Of a DNA stretch of 64,000 bases, positions 12,416-23,402 are shown piece after piece (the stretch's first letter is position 1; every line of letters starts with the position of its first letter). Below the pieces are notes generated by a model, which saw only the letters and a program-made list of their open reading frames with translations, had not been told where the DNA came from and did not search any database. This DNA comes from Amphirosellinia nigrospora (Eukaryota; Ascomycota; Sordariomycetes; Xylariales; Xylariaceae), in NCBI GenBank assembly GCA_004123355.1, contig SCHM01000005.1, positions 930,001-994,000 of the forward strand, read 5' to 3'. Position numbers and translations under genes: made by a program.

Positions 12416-12982
12416 ATGGCTGCCAGCGTAGCAAAACCACTAGCCTGCAAACCGTGACGTCCGCCACTCCGACGGCGACACCAGCATGCAGCAACCTCTA
12501 CGAGATCCCCATCACCGAGGCCGGGTGCGCGTATCCTTTGCTGGGTCAGGTCACGAGGACGCCATGAAAGCGTGCTGCAAGTCGGCGGACGTGGTGTCCT
12601 ACTTCAACAACTGCGGGCTATACTGCGTCGCGGCAGACCAGACGATCAAGGACCTGCAGGACTGCCTCTTCGGACAAAGGTGGCCTACCAAGACGTCTTC
12701 TGCAACGCGGCGAACAACGCCACCGCGACCAACACGAACCCGGATCTGCCTGCTACCGCGAGCGCGAGCGTCGTCGCCGGCGGCGATAACGGAGACGATA
12801 AGAATGGCGACGGCAAGAACGGTACCGATAGTAATACTAATGGAGATGATGGAAAGAATGGCGACGACAAGGGGAGCGCGGCGCCGAGACTTACGCCTGA
12901 CTTTGGACTGTCGATGACGGGATTGACAATTGGGGCCCTGCTGGTCTCTGCTATGGCTTTGGTGCGGTTCAGATCTAATTGA
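12416..12982 (+). CDS. small Cys-rich, probably GPI-anchored surface protein
   Basis: Protein of ~185 residues. A Cys-containing domain (ACSNLYEIPITEAGCAYP, then KACCKSADVV, NNCGLYCVAADQ, LQDCLFG, VFCNAANN) is followed by a low-complexity Asn/Gly/Asp/Lys linker (nt ~12785-12875). The C-terminus is a hydrophobic tail (GLTIGALLVSAMALV) ending in RFRSN. Cys-rich ectodomain, hydrophilic linker and C-terminal hydrophobic tail is the layout of fungal GPI-anchored wall proteins. A convincing N-terminal signal peptide is not visible from the ATG at 12416, so the true start may lie upstream in an unrecognised exon. The frame is broken by about three single-base losses (after the AAAA near 12440, in GGTCAG(G)GTCAC near 12548, in CAAAGG near 12678). 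The short linker before the tail could be cut at Gly/Ser near the omega site; this is an inference. Confidence 0.5.
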
Positions 12983-14420
12983 TGAGTGGCTTTGGTGGCT
13001 TTGGTCAAAAAGCAAAGCGAGAAGCTGGTGTTATGTGGACACGATAGGATGGATATTTGGGATACACCATTAATTCGGCTTCTTACGGATTTGGCACCGG
13101 ACTTCATTACATGCGGGTTTTCTTGCAAGGTCATGTCATGTCATGACCAGTTGGCTATGTGGATTGATCATGCACACCTTGGCATCGGGAACAGCTAGAG
13201 CTGAGTCCTACTCCGTATACATACGTACGTATGTAACGAAATAATAGTACATCCAAATTATCGGATGAATGATATCACCAAGCCCAATAATTACATACGC
13301 ATTGATCCAGTCCCGTTCAAATATGAAGCCAGACGGCAAGTCCCGACCACGTGTATGGAGAATAGTCCACACACGCAGCCACTTCAAGGAAGAAGCAGTG
13401 GAGTGAGTGGATTGGAATGAGCTTATCTTGTCAACAACGGGAGGAAATGAATCTGGGGCCTGCAATCACAGCTGTTCCCTTTCCATTGGGTGTTGGGAAG
13501 ATTCCGTACAGCATGCCGCTTCCTGCTCCGGCCCACGAGGTCCTATGGAATTGCGGACTAACACGCCACAGCGAAACAATGGAGTAGCTGTCAAACCTGA
13601 TGGCTCCGTAGGAAGAGGAAGAGGGTGCGATGCTTTACGGGCAATTTTAGAAAACTTGTTCCACTGCCTGGACATCGCTATGACCCTCAACGCTGCATGC
13701 ATATCTCGTACTGGAAGATGCGAACCTTGAAATTGCATGCCGCATCTCATGGATATATGCTGTAGATATATATGCATTGGACTTGAAATGGAGGGGGCTT
13801 AAGGACTAGTGGTAACCCACCAGATACGCGGATAAACTTGAATGGATCTAACCGCGATGATTAAAGAATATGGATGGTCTTGCCTCTTTAGGAAGGCTTG
13901 GCGGACCAACCGCTGTATTTTCAAGGGGTGATGATTTTTGGGGCTGGCCAGCCTTTCCAATTACCCACTGGGCCTAGCGCGGGTCGTTGGGACGGGCTCC
14001 CACAGCAACCAGCTGCCAGCTTAGGTTTGCACCAAAAAACCTCCACCACACCTCGGGCCAGCTTGACCCTGTCAACTACAACACTGTATCATCATCATCA
14101 CCATTCCCGCGCCCGTTTGACGACCCCCTCGTCGCCCTCTCGCCTTTCAAGCTGCATCCATGCAACGCAACGACATTCAAAATTTCAGTTTTAAGTCATC
14201 AGGGGGCCGTGAGAGCTGCCCTTCGCGGACGCAGTGCCGCTTGGACAGTTGACGGAAGGAAGCTTGCTTGCTGTAGGCCAACTCAATCAGCCAATTGACC
14301 TGAAGCGGTTTGGCGACAGCCAGCCTCTATATTCATTCTGCCTTCGCAAACAAAAATAAACTTTGCTCTCCCAAAACACCACATCACCACTTACTACTCG
14401 CAGCAATTGCCGTCGTAAAG
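12983..14420. other. intergenic, no gene seen
   Basis: Downstream of the Cys-rich protein gene and upstream of the coiled-coil gene. Several short ORFs have no domain. A CATCAT run lies near 14090-14105. The last ~100 bases before 14421 are pyrimidine/A-rich, like a fungal 5'UTR. Confidence 0.4.
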
Positions 14421-16138
14421 ATGGCCACCTCTCAGCCCAATGGCATTGGCATGACCGGACCTGATCACGATCTCATCCCTCGACACCGCCGAAGCAACAG
14501 TAGCATCGCCCGTCGCTCAACTGTCGACGCTCAACCATCTCTCTTTCTCGCAGTCACAACAATCACTCCTTCCACCGAGCCTCCTCCCTCACCCGTTGAC
14601 CCCTCCGCCTCCTTCAAGACCGAGCTAAACGACGATCGTCTTTCACCGCCACGAATTATACGGTCCTCTCTCACACCACCCCCATCTTCTCAAGTCAACC
14701 ACAACAATGTGACTGCTGGCCTACCTCTGGCTACGCTAATTCGCAAAGAACCATCAATATTCTCTCACCGCCTACCACAACATTCCCCGCTCTCAATCGA
14801 GATCGCCTCAATGTCGCCGATTACGTCCCTCCCGCTTCCCACCAGGTTGACAACGCTACCATGGACGAGCTACGGTCCATGCTGCAGTCCTGCCTCCAAA
14901 TTAATGCGAAGCTCAAGTCTGAGACTGCTCATTACAACTTGCAGTACGAGTTGTTGAGCATCCAGGCTAAGGAAGATGCAAACGCGCTAATGTGGAGAAC
15001 GAGATGACCCGTCGTGAAGTCGAGGCCCTTCGTAGTGCTGAGTGTGCCCGTCAAGCTCGACGTGAGCTCGAGACTCGCGCAGATCCCGTTCAACCCAAGT
15101 ACCTCGAGCTCCAGCAGGCCCACGATGCTCTCACAAAGGAACACAGTGAACTACTTCACCGCTTCAAATCCGCCTCGCGTCTTGTCAGCAACAAGCCGAA
15201 GAAATCAGCATATTGAACGATGATCGGGTGATGCTTCTGAACCGGATCCGTGAGAATCGGGAACATTTCCATATGCTATGCAGCCCCGGTGGCGTATTCT
15301 ACGGCGCTTTGACACCCAAGACGCCTGTGACTTCGCCCCAGCAGCATCGGGCAACCCCCCGACAGACGCCGAGGTCCGCGAACCGAAGTGCTCGTCAAGA
15401 AAATGAACCCAATGCCGCTGGCTTTGCGGCTCTTCTACAGGCTTTAAAGCAAGATAATAGTGCTCCCACCACCCCTGTCTCAGCTAACCGCGCAGCACCC
15501 CGTGTACCTTTCAGGCAACATCGTGCAGCCCACTCCCTCTCATCCCTTCCCGCCACCCGCAGTCACGCTCTCGTGGTAATCATGGCCTCCTCCTTCTATC
15601 GATCTAGTACACGAACTGAGCCCGCGCAGAGATTCGGTAACCGTGTCAATCCTCAAACCCCCACGCCTAGGAAGCGTCGTAAGAGCCGAGAGAGCACCAT
15701 ATCAGCCGAGGACGAAAGCGAGGAAAACACCCGCGCTATGACACTCGAGTCTGTCGCAGCCGCCGCCCAGTCCTACATGTCCAGGCTCGCACTATTCCCG
15801 ACGAAGAGACGGCGAGGAATCGGAAGTCTTTGAAAGCCAGGCTACTCAAGCGGCGTCGGAGATGTTGAGGCGAGATCCCCGCGAAAGTTTTGAAGTGGCC
15901 AGCTCAGTTGGGTCCGCGATGTGACCCCACAACCGGCGGAAAAGACGAACAAGCTCCAAACCAAACTATACGCGCCCGTGTATAAGGCTGGCATGAGCAT
16001 GGAGAAGCGTAAGCTCAGTGGGGGTTCCAATCCGGAGGAGATGCGGGAGAACTCCTCACCAGCCCGATCAAAAAGATGCGCTATGACGCCGGCGGCCCAG
16101 TCGGTTTGGGAATTCAGGAACATCGGAGAAGAAGTTAG
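14421..16138 (+). CDS. conserved coiled-coil protein, function unknown
   Basis: The start MATSQPNGIG at 14421 follows a typical leader. The N-terminus (~140 residues) is Ser/Pro/Thr-rich and disordered. A central coiled coil runs from MDELRSMLQSCLQINAKLK (~14865) through Arg/Glu/Leu-rich heptads (ELETRADPVQ, LELQQAHDALTKEHSELLHR) to about 15240 (ILNDDRVMLLNRIRENREH). A Pro/Thr/Arg-rich region with repeated TP sites follows (ALTPKTPVTSP, ATPRQTPRSANR). The TP sites could be CDK/MAPK phosphosites (inference). The last segment reads SPIKKMRYDAGGPVGLG with TAG at 16136-16138; another frame stays open to 16145. The frame is shifted by several single-base losses (for example near 14980, 15190, 15560). 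The architecture suggests a structural or cytoskeletal scaffold, but no family was recognised. Confidence 0.55.
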
Positions 16139-17260
16139 GAGGTGAGTCTATGGCCCTTCCGGGGGTGAGACACCGGGCTCCGCCTCGTGTTACGAAGTGA
16201 TACGAAGTGAAAAGATTTATTATGATATTGGGTTGGTTCGTATAAGGGAAGGCGAGATAGGTTTGGGACACAGCTATGAAATGATACGATCAGGGTTCAA
16301 TCAGTCTGTATTATATACCCACTACGGCGACGGCCACATGTTGCCCTTCAAATGGATTGGCAGGAAAGCAGGTAAGAAATCAGCACAAGGAAGCAATCTC
16401 TTTGAGGGTTACTGGCATAGCACAGTTAAAGCTTGGAGTTTTCAATAACCTGGTCGACGGATCTGGTGATAGCTTGCCACATGGACTCAAATGACTGTTG
16501 CTCACTATAGTTTTGACCCATTACGCCCAGCTTCATGTGTATAGAAGAATAAGCGTGCTACTAAGTAATATAGGGTCAGCTATCCCTATACCATTGTTGA
16601 GCCATGACTGTTCAGAGTGAGGCTCGCTCCTCTCTTCAATCCTGGTATGTGTGATCATCTACAATTTAATTTACCCGTTCTCCAAGCCAAAGAACTACTT
16701 CCGCTCTACGCCCATTCAACGGTCCAAGTTAAAATATAATGCTTAAGTACACAAGAGAATTGCCTCAACACCGACACGTAATGTCAACAAGACCCAGTCC
16801 AGACCGATCTCGGGCGGCTATTAATTCGACCGGGCCAACCGATCGGTGCCCGAGGCCAGCCGGATCCAATTGAAGTGGAATACATTTATCCCCGCCCCCA
16901 CCATTCGGAAAGAAGAACCGGCATTTTGGAGGTCCAGTCGATCTCCTCATCCCCATCGACTATCTACCTAATCTGGGGTAGGATGCAGAGCTCATATCAC
17001 GTTTCAGGAGCTATGTCTTCTTCCCCCCTCTATATTGTCAAGCGACCCGAGCGTCTTCCTTTGGTAGAGCTAGCTAGCTGGCCATTGCTGTCATAGGAGG
17101 AGTGAATTGGTTTTCTACACCCCATCGATGAAGTAGACCCTCTCACTCCGCCGTTCCCTCCGAAGCCTACCGAGGAAGAGCGATTGCCGCCATTGAGCCT
17201 GCTTGGTTACTGCGGCTATAACTTCAAGTCGTCCAAGAGCGCAATCGACCCAGCAAAACC
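16139..17260. other. intergenic, thiolase promoter side
   Basis: No supported gene. A CG-rich patch at ~16790-16870 (GATCGGTGCCCGAGG) and the last 150 bases before 17261 are the probable upstream region of the thiolase. Confidence 0.35.
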
Positions 17261-18511
17261 ATGGCGACTCTCCCAAAGGGCCTAAAGGCCGTACTCACCA
17301 AAGCACCCACCGACACCGTGATCCTCTCGTCACTACGCACGCCCGTCTGCCGATCTTACAAGGGCCAGCTGAAAGACGCGTACCCGGAAGAGCTCCTCGC
17401 CACCGTCCTGCAGGCGACGCTCGCGGCGAACCCGAACCGCCGCCCTCGGAGATCCACGACGTGGCGGTGGGCGTGGTGCTCTCGGAGCTGGGCGGCAGCA
17501 AGGCGGCGCGCATGGCGCTGAACCACAGCGGGTTCCCCAACTCGACGTCGCTGCACACGGTGAACCGGGCCTGCGGCAGCAGCCTGCAGAGCATCGCCGC
17601 CGTCGCGGCCGAGGTCCGGACGGGCGCGATCGACGCCGGCGTAGCGGCCGGCATGGAGAGCATGACGCGCAACTACGGCAGCCGCGCCATCCCCCTCGAT
17701 CTGTGGCCGCGCTGAGGGAGTCGCATAGCCGCCACGCGCGCGATTGTATCATGCCCATGGGCCTCACGAGCGAGAATGTGGCGAAGCGGTATGGCGTCGC
17801 CCGCGCGGACCAGGACGCTTTTGCTGTCGAGTCGCACCGCCGCGCAGCAGCTGCACAGGCGTCTGGTGCCTTTGATGCCGAGATCGTGCCCGTGCATACG
17901 CGCTTCCAGCAGGTCGATAAGGAAGGGAATCCAGTCGGCGACGAGCAGCAGGTCACGGTGACGCGGACGACGGGATCCGCGCGGGCGCGACGCTCGAGGC
18001 GCTCGCGAAGCTGAAGCCGGCGTTCGCCGCCGACGGCGCGAGCACCGCGGGAACTCGTCGCAGGTGTCGGACGGGGCAGCGGCCACGCTGCTGATGCGGC
18101 GCAGCACGGCGTTGGCGCTGGGCTGGGCGGGCAGGTGATGGGCAAGTTCGTCGCCGCCGTCACGGTCGGCTGCGACCTGACGAGATGGGCGTCGGCCCCG
18201 CGCTCGCGATCCCCGCGCTGCTGGGCCGCCTGGGGCTCGAGAACGCCGACGTCGGGCGCTGGGAGATCAACGAGGCGTTCGCGAGCCAGGCCGTCTACTG
18301 CGTGCGAAGCTGGGTCTGGAGGATGCTTGGGTCGATGGCAGGTGAATCCCGACGGCGGCGCGATTGCGCTTGGGCATCCGCTTGGCGCCACGGGTGCGAG
18401 GCTCGCGAGCACGCTCTTGCATGGGCTTGGACGCGCGGGCGGGGAGCTTGGGTTGTGAGTATGTGTGTTGGGACGGGGATGGGTATGGCTGGGTTGTTTG
18501 TTCGAGAGTAG
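17261..18511 (+). CDS. 3-ketoacyl-CoA thiolase (acetyl-CoA acyltransferase)
   Basis: Thiolytic cleavage of 3-ketoacyl-CoA (beta-oxidation), or the reverse condensation. The protein starts [16 protein letters not shown], and [16 protein letters not shown] is the usual first strand. The nucleophile Cys lies in [15 protein letters not shown] (nt ~17557-17600), followed by [13 protein letters not shown]. The C-terminal half has [17 protein letters not shown], the NEAFASQAV motif (~18270) and the active-site His motif [19 protein letters not shown] (~18340-18400). It ends with the second catalytic Cys in [16 protein letters not shown]. Length (~415 aa) is normal. No clear PTS2 is seen at the N-terminus and no PTS1 (ends FVRE), so localisation is open. 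GC content is high. About five single-base losses (near 17440, 17700, 17975, 18050, 18315) break the frame, mostly in C or G runs. Confidence 0.85.
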
Positions 18512-19434
18512 ATTGTTTTTCGGGGAGGGAAAGGATGTTGTTGGATATCTGTGGATGGTATGTGCGTGGCTTGTATCTATATGGTTTGTTGAGCGTTAGC
18601 GAGCTCTATCTGAGGCGGAGAGCTGGTTGTGGGTAACCTTGTTGCAAAAGTCGGAGCGTGAACGTTAGTCGATGCGAGGATGGAGATGTATATATCTATG
18701 TTCATAAGAATAGGTTTCTATGAGGATAAAGGGATGTGTGTTAATGTTGCATGTCATGTTATCTCGAAACGGGAGGCTTTGGGGTGCTTCGCGTAGTTGA
18801 TGATCAAGAGCTGCAGTGAGTTTTACAGCAAAGAGTAGGGACGGTCAGATGGCTACCCAGTCGGGGTATTTTCTTTTACCTTCGTGATGTGACTACCTGT
18901 TGAAGCTCTGAGGCATTACAGACATCAAGGCAACCGCTCCATGACAATCCATATCTCAGTAGCCGTGTCAGGTACAATCTTGTCAGAACGTAGTCAGCAG
19001 TAGTTGAACACACAATGGGTACAACAAAACAACACCAATATATCAGCAATGATTGAAGATGGCATATCTATGTTCGAGAGGGGTAGAGTGCGTGATTAGG
19101 TAAGTTGAAAGAACATTCTATTCTATCGTACTTCTCATAAATACTACGAACCAGAAAGAATTTGATTCTACGTAGGTAGCACTTGATTTCTGATTGCCAA
19201 TGAGGTTTCAACTTTTGTATATTTTTTACCTGCCTAGGTAGGTCCATTTCATTGTCCTTAGCAACTTAGAAGCGATAAGTCATGTGCATGACAGTTCCTA
19301 ATAGCCCGCAGCAGACATTAATGTGTTCCTTGATCGCCGTGACTAGCTTTCACACGAACCTAGAGCGTCCCGTCTTCAGTCCAGACTCCTCGGTCATTGC
19401 AGATGTGATATTCCTCGCCCTCTTTCGGGGTCGT
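18512..19434. other. intergenic, no gene seen
   Basis: 3' flank of the thiolase on the left and of the methyltransferase fragment on the right. It is AT-rich with a CCTAGGTAGG motif near 19230. No gene is supported. Confidence 0.4.
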
Positions 19435-19798
19435 CTAGGTCGATGGCTCGTTCTCGATGGCGTAGACGCGGTCCTGTTTCTCCAGCCATTTGCGTAGATG
19501 TGTGTAGAGTACCTTGACGACCAGCGGAAGGAATGCGTTCCCAACCTGCTTCTTCTTATCGGGGGCGGGAATGGATAATTGACCGGGAATGTCTGTAGAG
19601 TTGCATACTCCCGCAAGGTGAAGTCTCGTCGGCCATTCGGGTGGTAAGACTTGGCGTGCTTGCTCGAACTCCCAAGGGTTCCTCCCAGAACCTTTGAGCG
19701 GCGTGAGAATATGACATCAAGTCCCACGACTGCTTATTGGGGACCTGAAGCTTTGCTTCCGAGTCGGCAGGTGTAGGTAGCATGTCGCCAAGCGCTTC
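19435..19798 (-). pseudogene. C-terminal fragment of a cytosine-5 DNA methyltransferase
   Basis: Minus-strand coding matching the end of fungal C5 DNA methyltransferases. EALGDMLPTPADSEAKL is followed by SKHAKSYHPNGRRDFTLREY, ATLQTFPVNYPFP (conserved motif IX region) and DKKKQVGNAFLPLVVKVLY (motif X, QVGNAF). It ends LRKWLEKQDRVYAIENEPST and a stop at 19437-19435. The catalytic PCQ and ENV motifs I-VIII were not found upstream on this strand, so this is either a detached fragment or the last exon of a gene whose front has been lost or is unreadable. Two single-base losses (near 19720 and in the C run near 19562) are also present. RID/Masc1-type enzymes act in RIP/MIP silencing, but the subfamily cannot be fixed from this part alone. 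Confidence 0.7.
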
Positions 19799-19819
19799 TA
19801 GTTCGTATATTAGTAGCTG

Positions 19820-20287
19820 CGAATGGCATCACATCTCACGAGGATTGAAACTACTATCTTCTCAGCCAAAGCCGCCTCATTGACGGATACCGAGTAATAA
19901 AATACGCCCGGTGAGGACAAGATTGATGATGAACTTGAAATCATCGAAGGTGTCACGATGTGAGTAGTCGGTGAAGCCTATAGACAAAGAACGTATGTGT
20001 ATATAGATAGAGACTAGTCATCATTGGCCGATAGATCCCTCGCGCAATAACAAGAGTCATACCTACCCCCTACCAGAGGTCCTGACAGAAGGGGAGATGC
20101 TCGATGATGTTAAGTCGCAGCTCAATTGACAAGCGCTCGATATAGCTCCTTTGATCAGAGGCAGCAGCTCTAAACAGTGTAGTTAGTACTTTCTCATGCA
20201 ATATAATCACTGCGATAGCGCGTACGTTTGACAGACCACTTCGAGGTCCTGCTGGCCATGGGTGATGGTCGATGATAGCGAAGACAT
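19820..20287 (-). CDS. possible short F-box-like ORF upstream of the methyltransferase fragment
   Basis: From ATG at 20287 a short exon (MSSLSSTITHGQQDLEVVCQ) ends at 20226 in a GT donor, with a TTTAG acceptor at ~20170. The next exon reads SYIERLSIELRLNIIEHLPF, which resembles the start of an F-box (LP.EL...I..HLP). After a further intron-like gap, FTDYSHRDTFDDFKFIINLV follows. A GTGAGA...ACTAG intron (~19801-19843) could join it to the methyltransferase C-terminus, making one chimeric minus-strand gene. This is inference; frames are uncertain. Confidence 0.3.
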
Positions 20288-23200
20288 GATTTCGCTTGTT
20301 GACCTGCAGCTGTATGATTGTTGTGGTTCAACTACAGGGTATGAAGATGGTTGGATGGAGGGAAAAGAATTGTGAGAATCAGAACGTGGGCGAAGCCGTG
20401 AATTTATACAACTTTTTTGATCCTGAACAGAGAAAGTAGAGCGGCCTACACAGGTGATGGTGGGTGAGAAGTGAAGGTTTTTGTGTTTGGAACAGCGAAA
20501 GGCTGCACAAACAGACAGCGCTTTGGCAGACTCTCTCAATTGCGAGCTCATGATTCCCTAATCCGGTACCTATTGGAAGTACAGTTCTTGTCGCCAGGTC
20601 ACCTGCAAGTTGGCGTGCAAACGATACAACTGGAAGGTGCGGTAATTCAGTTAGCCGCGTGCTCAGTTATGTGTTTGCTGTGGTTTGCTACTTTCTTTAT
20701 ACATAAAAGAAATATAATAAACTTGAATATCAACCTTTTGGTACCTACTTGTACAAGATAGGTATGATGAGTGAGAGAACTCACAAGCATATCAAGAATA
20801 ACGTAATGATAATTACCTTCTGCCACCAAAAACATTTAGGGCAGTTAATCCAACTTTTAGAATCATTGTGTATCGAGTCACAAAGCTAGCCTGACTACTG
20901 GGCAAGGTAGAAGGCCTTCAGTAGATAGTCTATAGCGTTAGAAAGAGGTTGTATAGGCTATAAAATAGCTGGCATGAAGTTTCTACGCTGTACGCAAAGC
21001 AATATAAAGCTCAACCTAACGCCGCTATGGAGAGACACGAGCTTTAAATAAACAACTATAGTAACCGGCTTTAAAAGATCAAAGCCGATCACCAAGCAAA
21101 TAGCCAAGTTAAGGCGACGAACCAAAAATGTGACTACGGAGAAGAGGGAAAGCGCCGGTCTTGGTTGAAAGATTCATCACAACCTGGCAATGCGACTACC
21201 CTATTCGTGGTGATATTCCGAGCCCAAGGATGCAGACCAGGGTTGTTGGTGGACAACAACATCACAAGCCACGAGATTGCCGAATTACATAACTATTAGC
21301 AAAGTAGTAGAAGGTGCGCTAATATTATCTGTATGATGGTCACGTATATATCCCTAGGCAGAAGAGCGAGCTATTAGCTAGCAAACGCCGGCTCACCCAC
21401 TTTAAAGAGCATTGTGCTTTATAGGGACCGTATTAATGACGCATTATTGATAAAGCTTACCATATGTTGGCGTCGCAGAAAGAGCTTCGCCTGCCATAAC
21501 TAGTAATTCAAATGATTGTAAGTTGTCCAGCGCAGCTTGTGTATGAGAACAGGGTGAGTGTGCACCCCCAGGCATACCTATAACAACTGCTTGGAAGAAA
21601 GCCCCTTTGAGTCTAGGTATAACGTGTATAGCTTTACACATCCGCACCACACAGAGCAAATAACGTTTTGGTTGGCTACCAGATAACTTGAGGCAATCAA
21701 GCAAAACACCACTTTAAATGGTATCCTTTCAAATAATAATCTCTATAAGTATTACTGATGAGAAATATTTATTGAAGCTAGCTTTTCAGTTCAAAAACGA
21801 TGCTATACTTAGCTGCATCGCCTGGTAGCACAGAACACGGGCCATTCTTCAAACTTTCTGATTGCGGTGATACTGTATTTGGACTGCGTGGCAAATCACC
21901 TAACTTAAACAAACCAGCCAAAGGTTTCTACCCAAATCAAAATGCAAGCCAAAGCAGAAAAGCAAGATAATATACCATGTTTGGCTTGTTCTGACTGCGT
22001 GCGGTGCTGCATACATTATGCTGCACGTGCCTTCTCTGCTTCCCCTCTTACATGATTGACCTTGTGTCTGTTTTGGGGGAGCGATGACATTAGGAAATTG
22101 AAAGGGCTTAAAGTTCTGATATGACTTTGTCCCAAATACGCATGACATACCCACCAAGATGCTTGATGACGGTGACAAGATGATATGCTGGTGTCCATCA
22201 GCCCGGGCGTCGTGCTGTGGGGGATGTGTATCAGATTGTTCTAGGAAGGCTTCGACGATACTTAGTCGAGATCCATCAGCCATTAGAAGGGAGATGAAAA
22301 CTAAGCCGACGCACTGAAAAGCAACACTGCGAAACCATTATCGCCGACCAAAAGGCCGGAAGGCAGGCCGACCTCGTGGCTTAACAGGGATCATCGATCA
22401 GGCACCTCTTAGATCGACCCGACAGACTCTGGGTGTCTCAGCCCGTGTCTGGCTCCTTAGGCAATTTCTGCTTATTCATATCCCGACATGGTTCGATAAT
22501 TACCCAAGTGGCTGCATGTCTTGTCTACTTATCTTACCAACATAGCCTTGGAAGAGATTGGTAACCTCTTCGAATACGAACTATAGAAGCTATAGATTAC
22601 ATCTCCCACTTGTTTTGACGTCTCTCGACTTACGAACTATTTGACGCCCGTGTCTTGCCTTGACGCGAAGTTATGGTCTTTAAAGCTTGATCACGTGTAT
22701 AGAAAGCCTAGCAAATTAGCGGTGGAGTTCATAGCATGTAGTGTAGGTATTTGACCTTGCGCGCTGACCTAAGCTACTCTAACTCTTGTATTATTATTAT
22801 AACCTCATATCGCGAGACACAAACTAAATCGGAAGCTTCTGTCTTCCGCTCATTTTAGATAGAGAATCCGTTTACAAACTCAATATATGTATATATGTCA
22901 GTGGTCATACGTATACAGGGAGTTACCCGACCCTTCCGATGCGAGACGCGGTACACCACCTGAAGGGTATTATGCAAGACACCCTTAGTGGATAATATAG
23001 GATCAGCGATAACATTTAGAGGAGCTGGAAATAGATCCCTTGGTTTTTCTACGACTGTTCTAGTGCTTCCCTTGCCACTTGCAGATCCTCCCAGGAAATG
23101 GGGAATTAGTGTGTTGAGTAGGTAGCCTCTTGAGGATTTCTTTTTGTGGGGTCATAAAAGTTTGACAACTTGACTAGACCATCTACAGAAACGCGTCCAA

Positions 23201-23402
23201 TAAGGACGACCAGGGTCGTATACGCTAACAACACTCACCGCTTCTAACGAGTCTTCTGGTGTACGTCCTCTCTTTTACAAGTAAAGGCCAACTTAATCTA
23301 GCGCTCGCAACACTCTCTCCTATCGGATTGGGGCGTGCAACGGTGGCCTCCAGCCTTTGGTGCGCCCAGACTAGCGAATAATTGCGCGGACGCCTTTGGT
23401 GT
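20288..23402. other. 3.1 kb without recognisable gene
   Basis: Moderately AT-rich. ORFs at 20471-20761, 21444-21704 and 21900-22283 were read through and show no domain, helix pattern or intron-supported extension. No terminal inverted repeat or long direct repeat was found by eye. Confidence 0.4.

Noticed and set aside
20934-21440. Possible transposase relic
   Set aside because: Translations in all frames were checked by eye; no known motif, and many stops.
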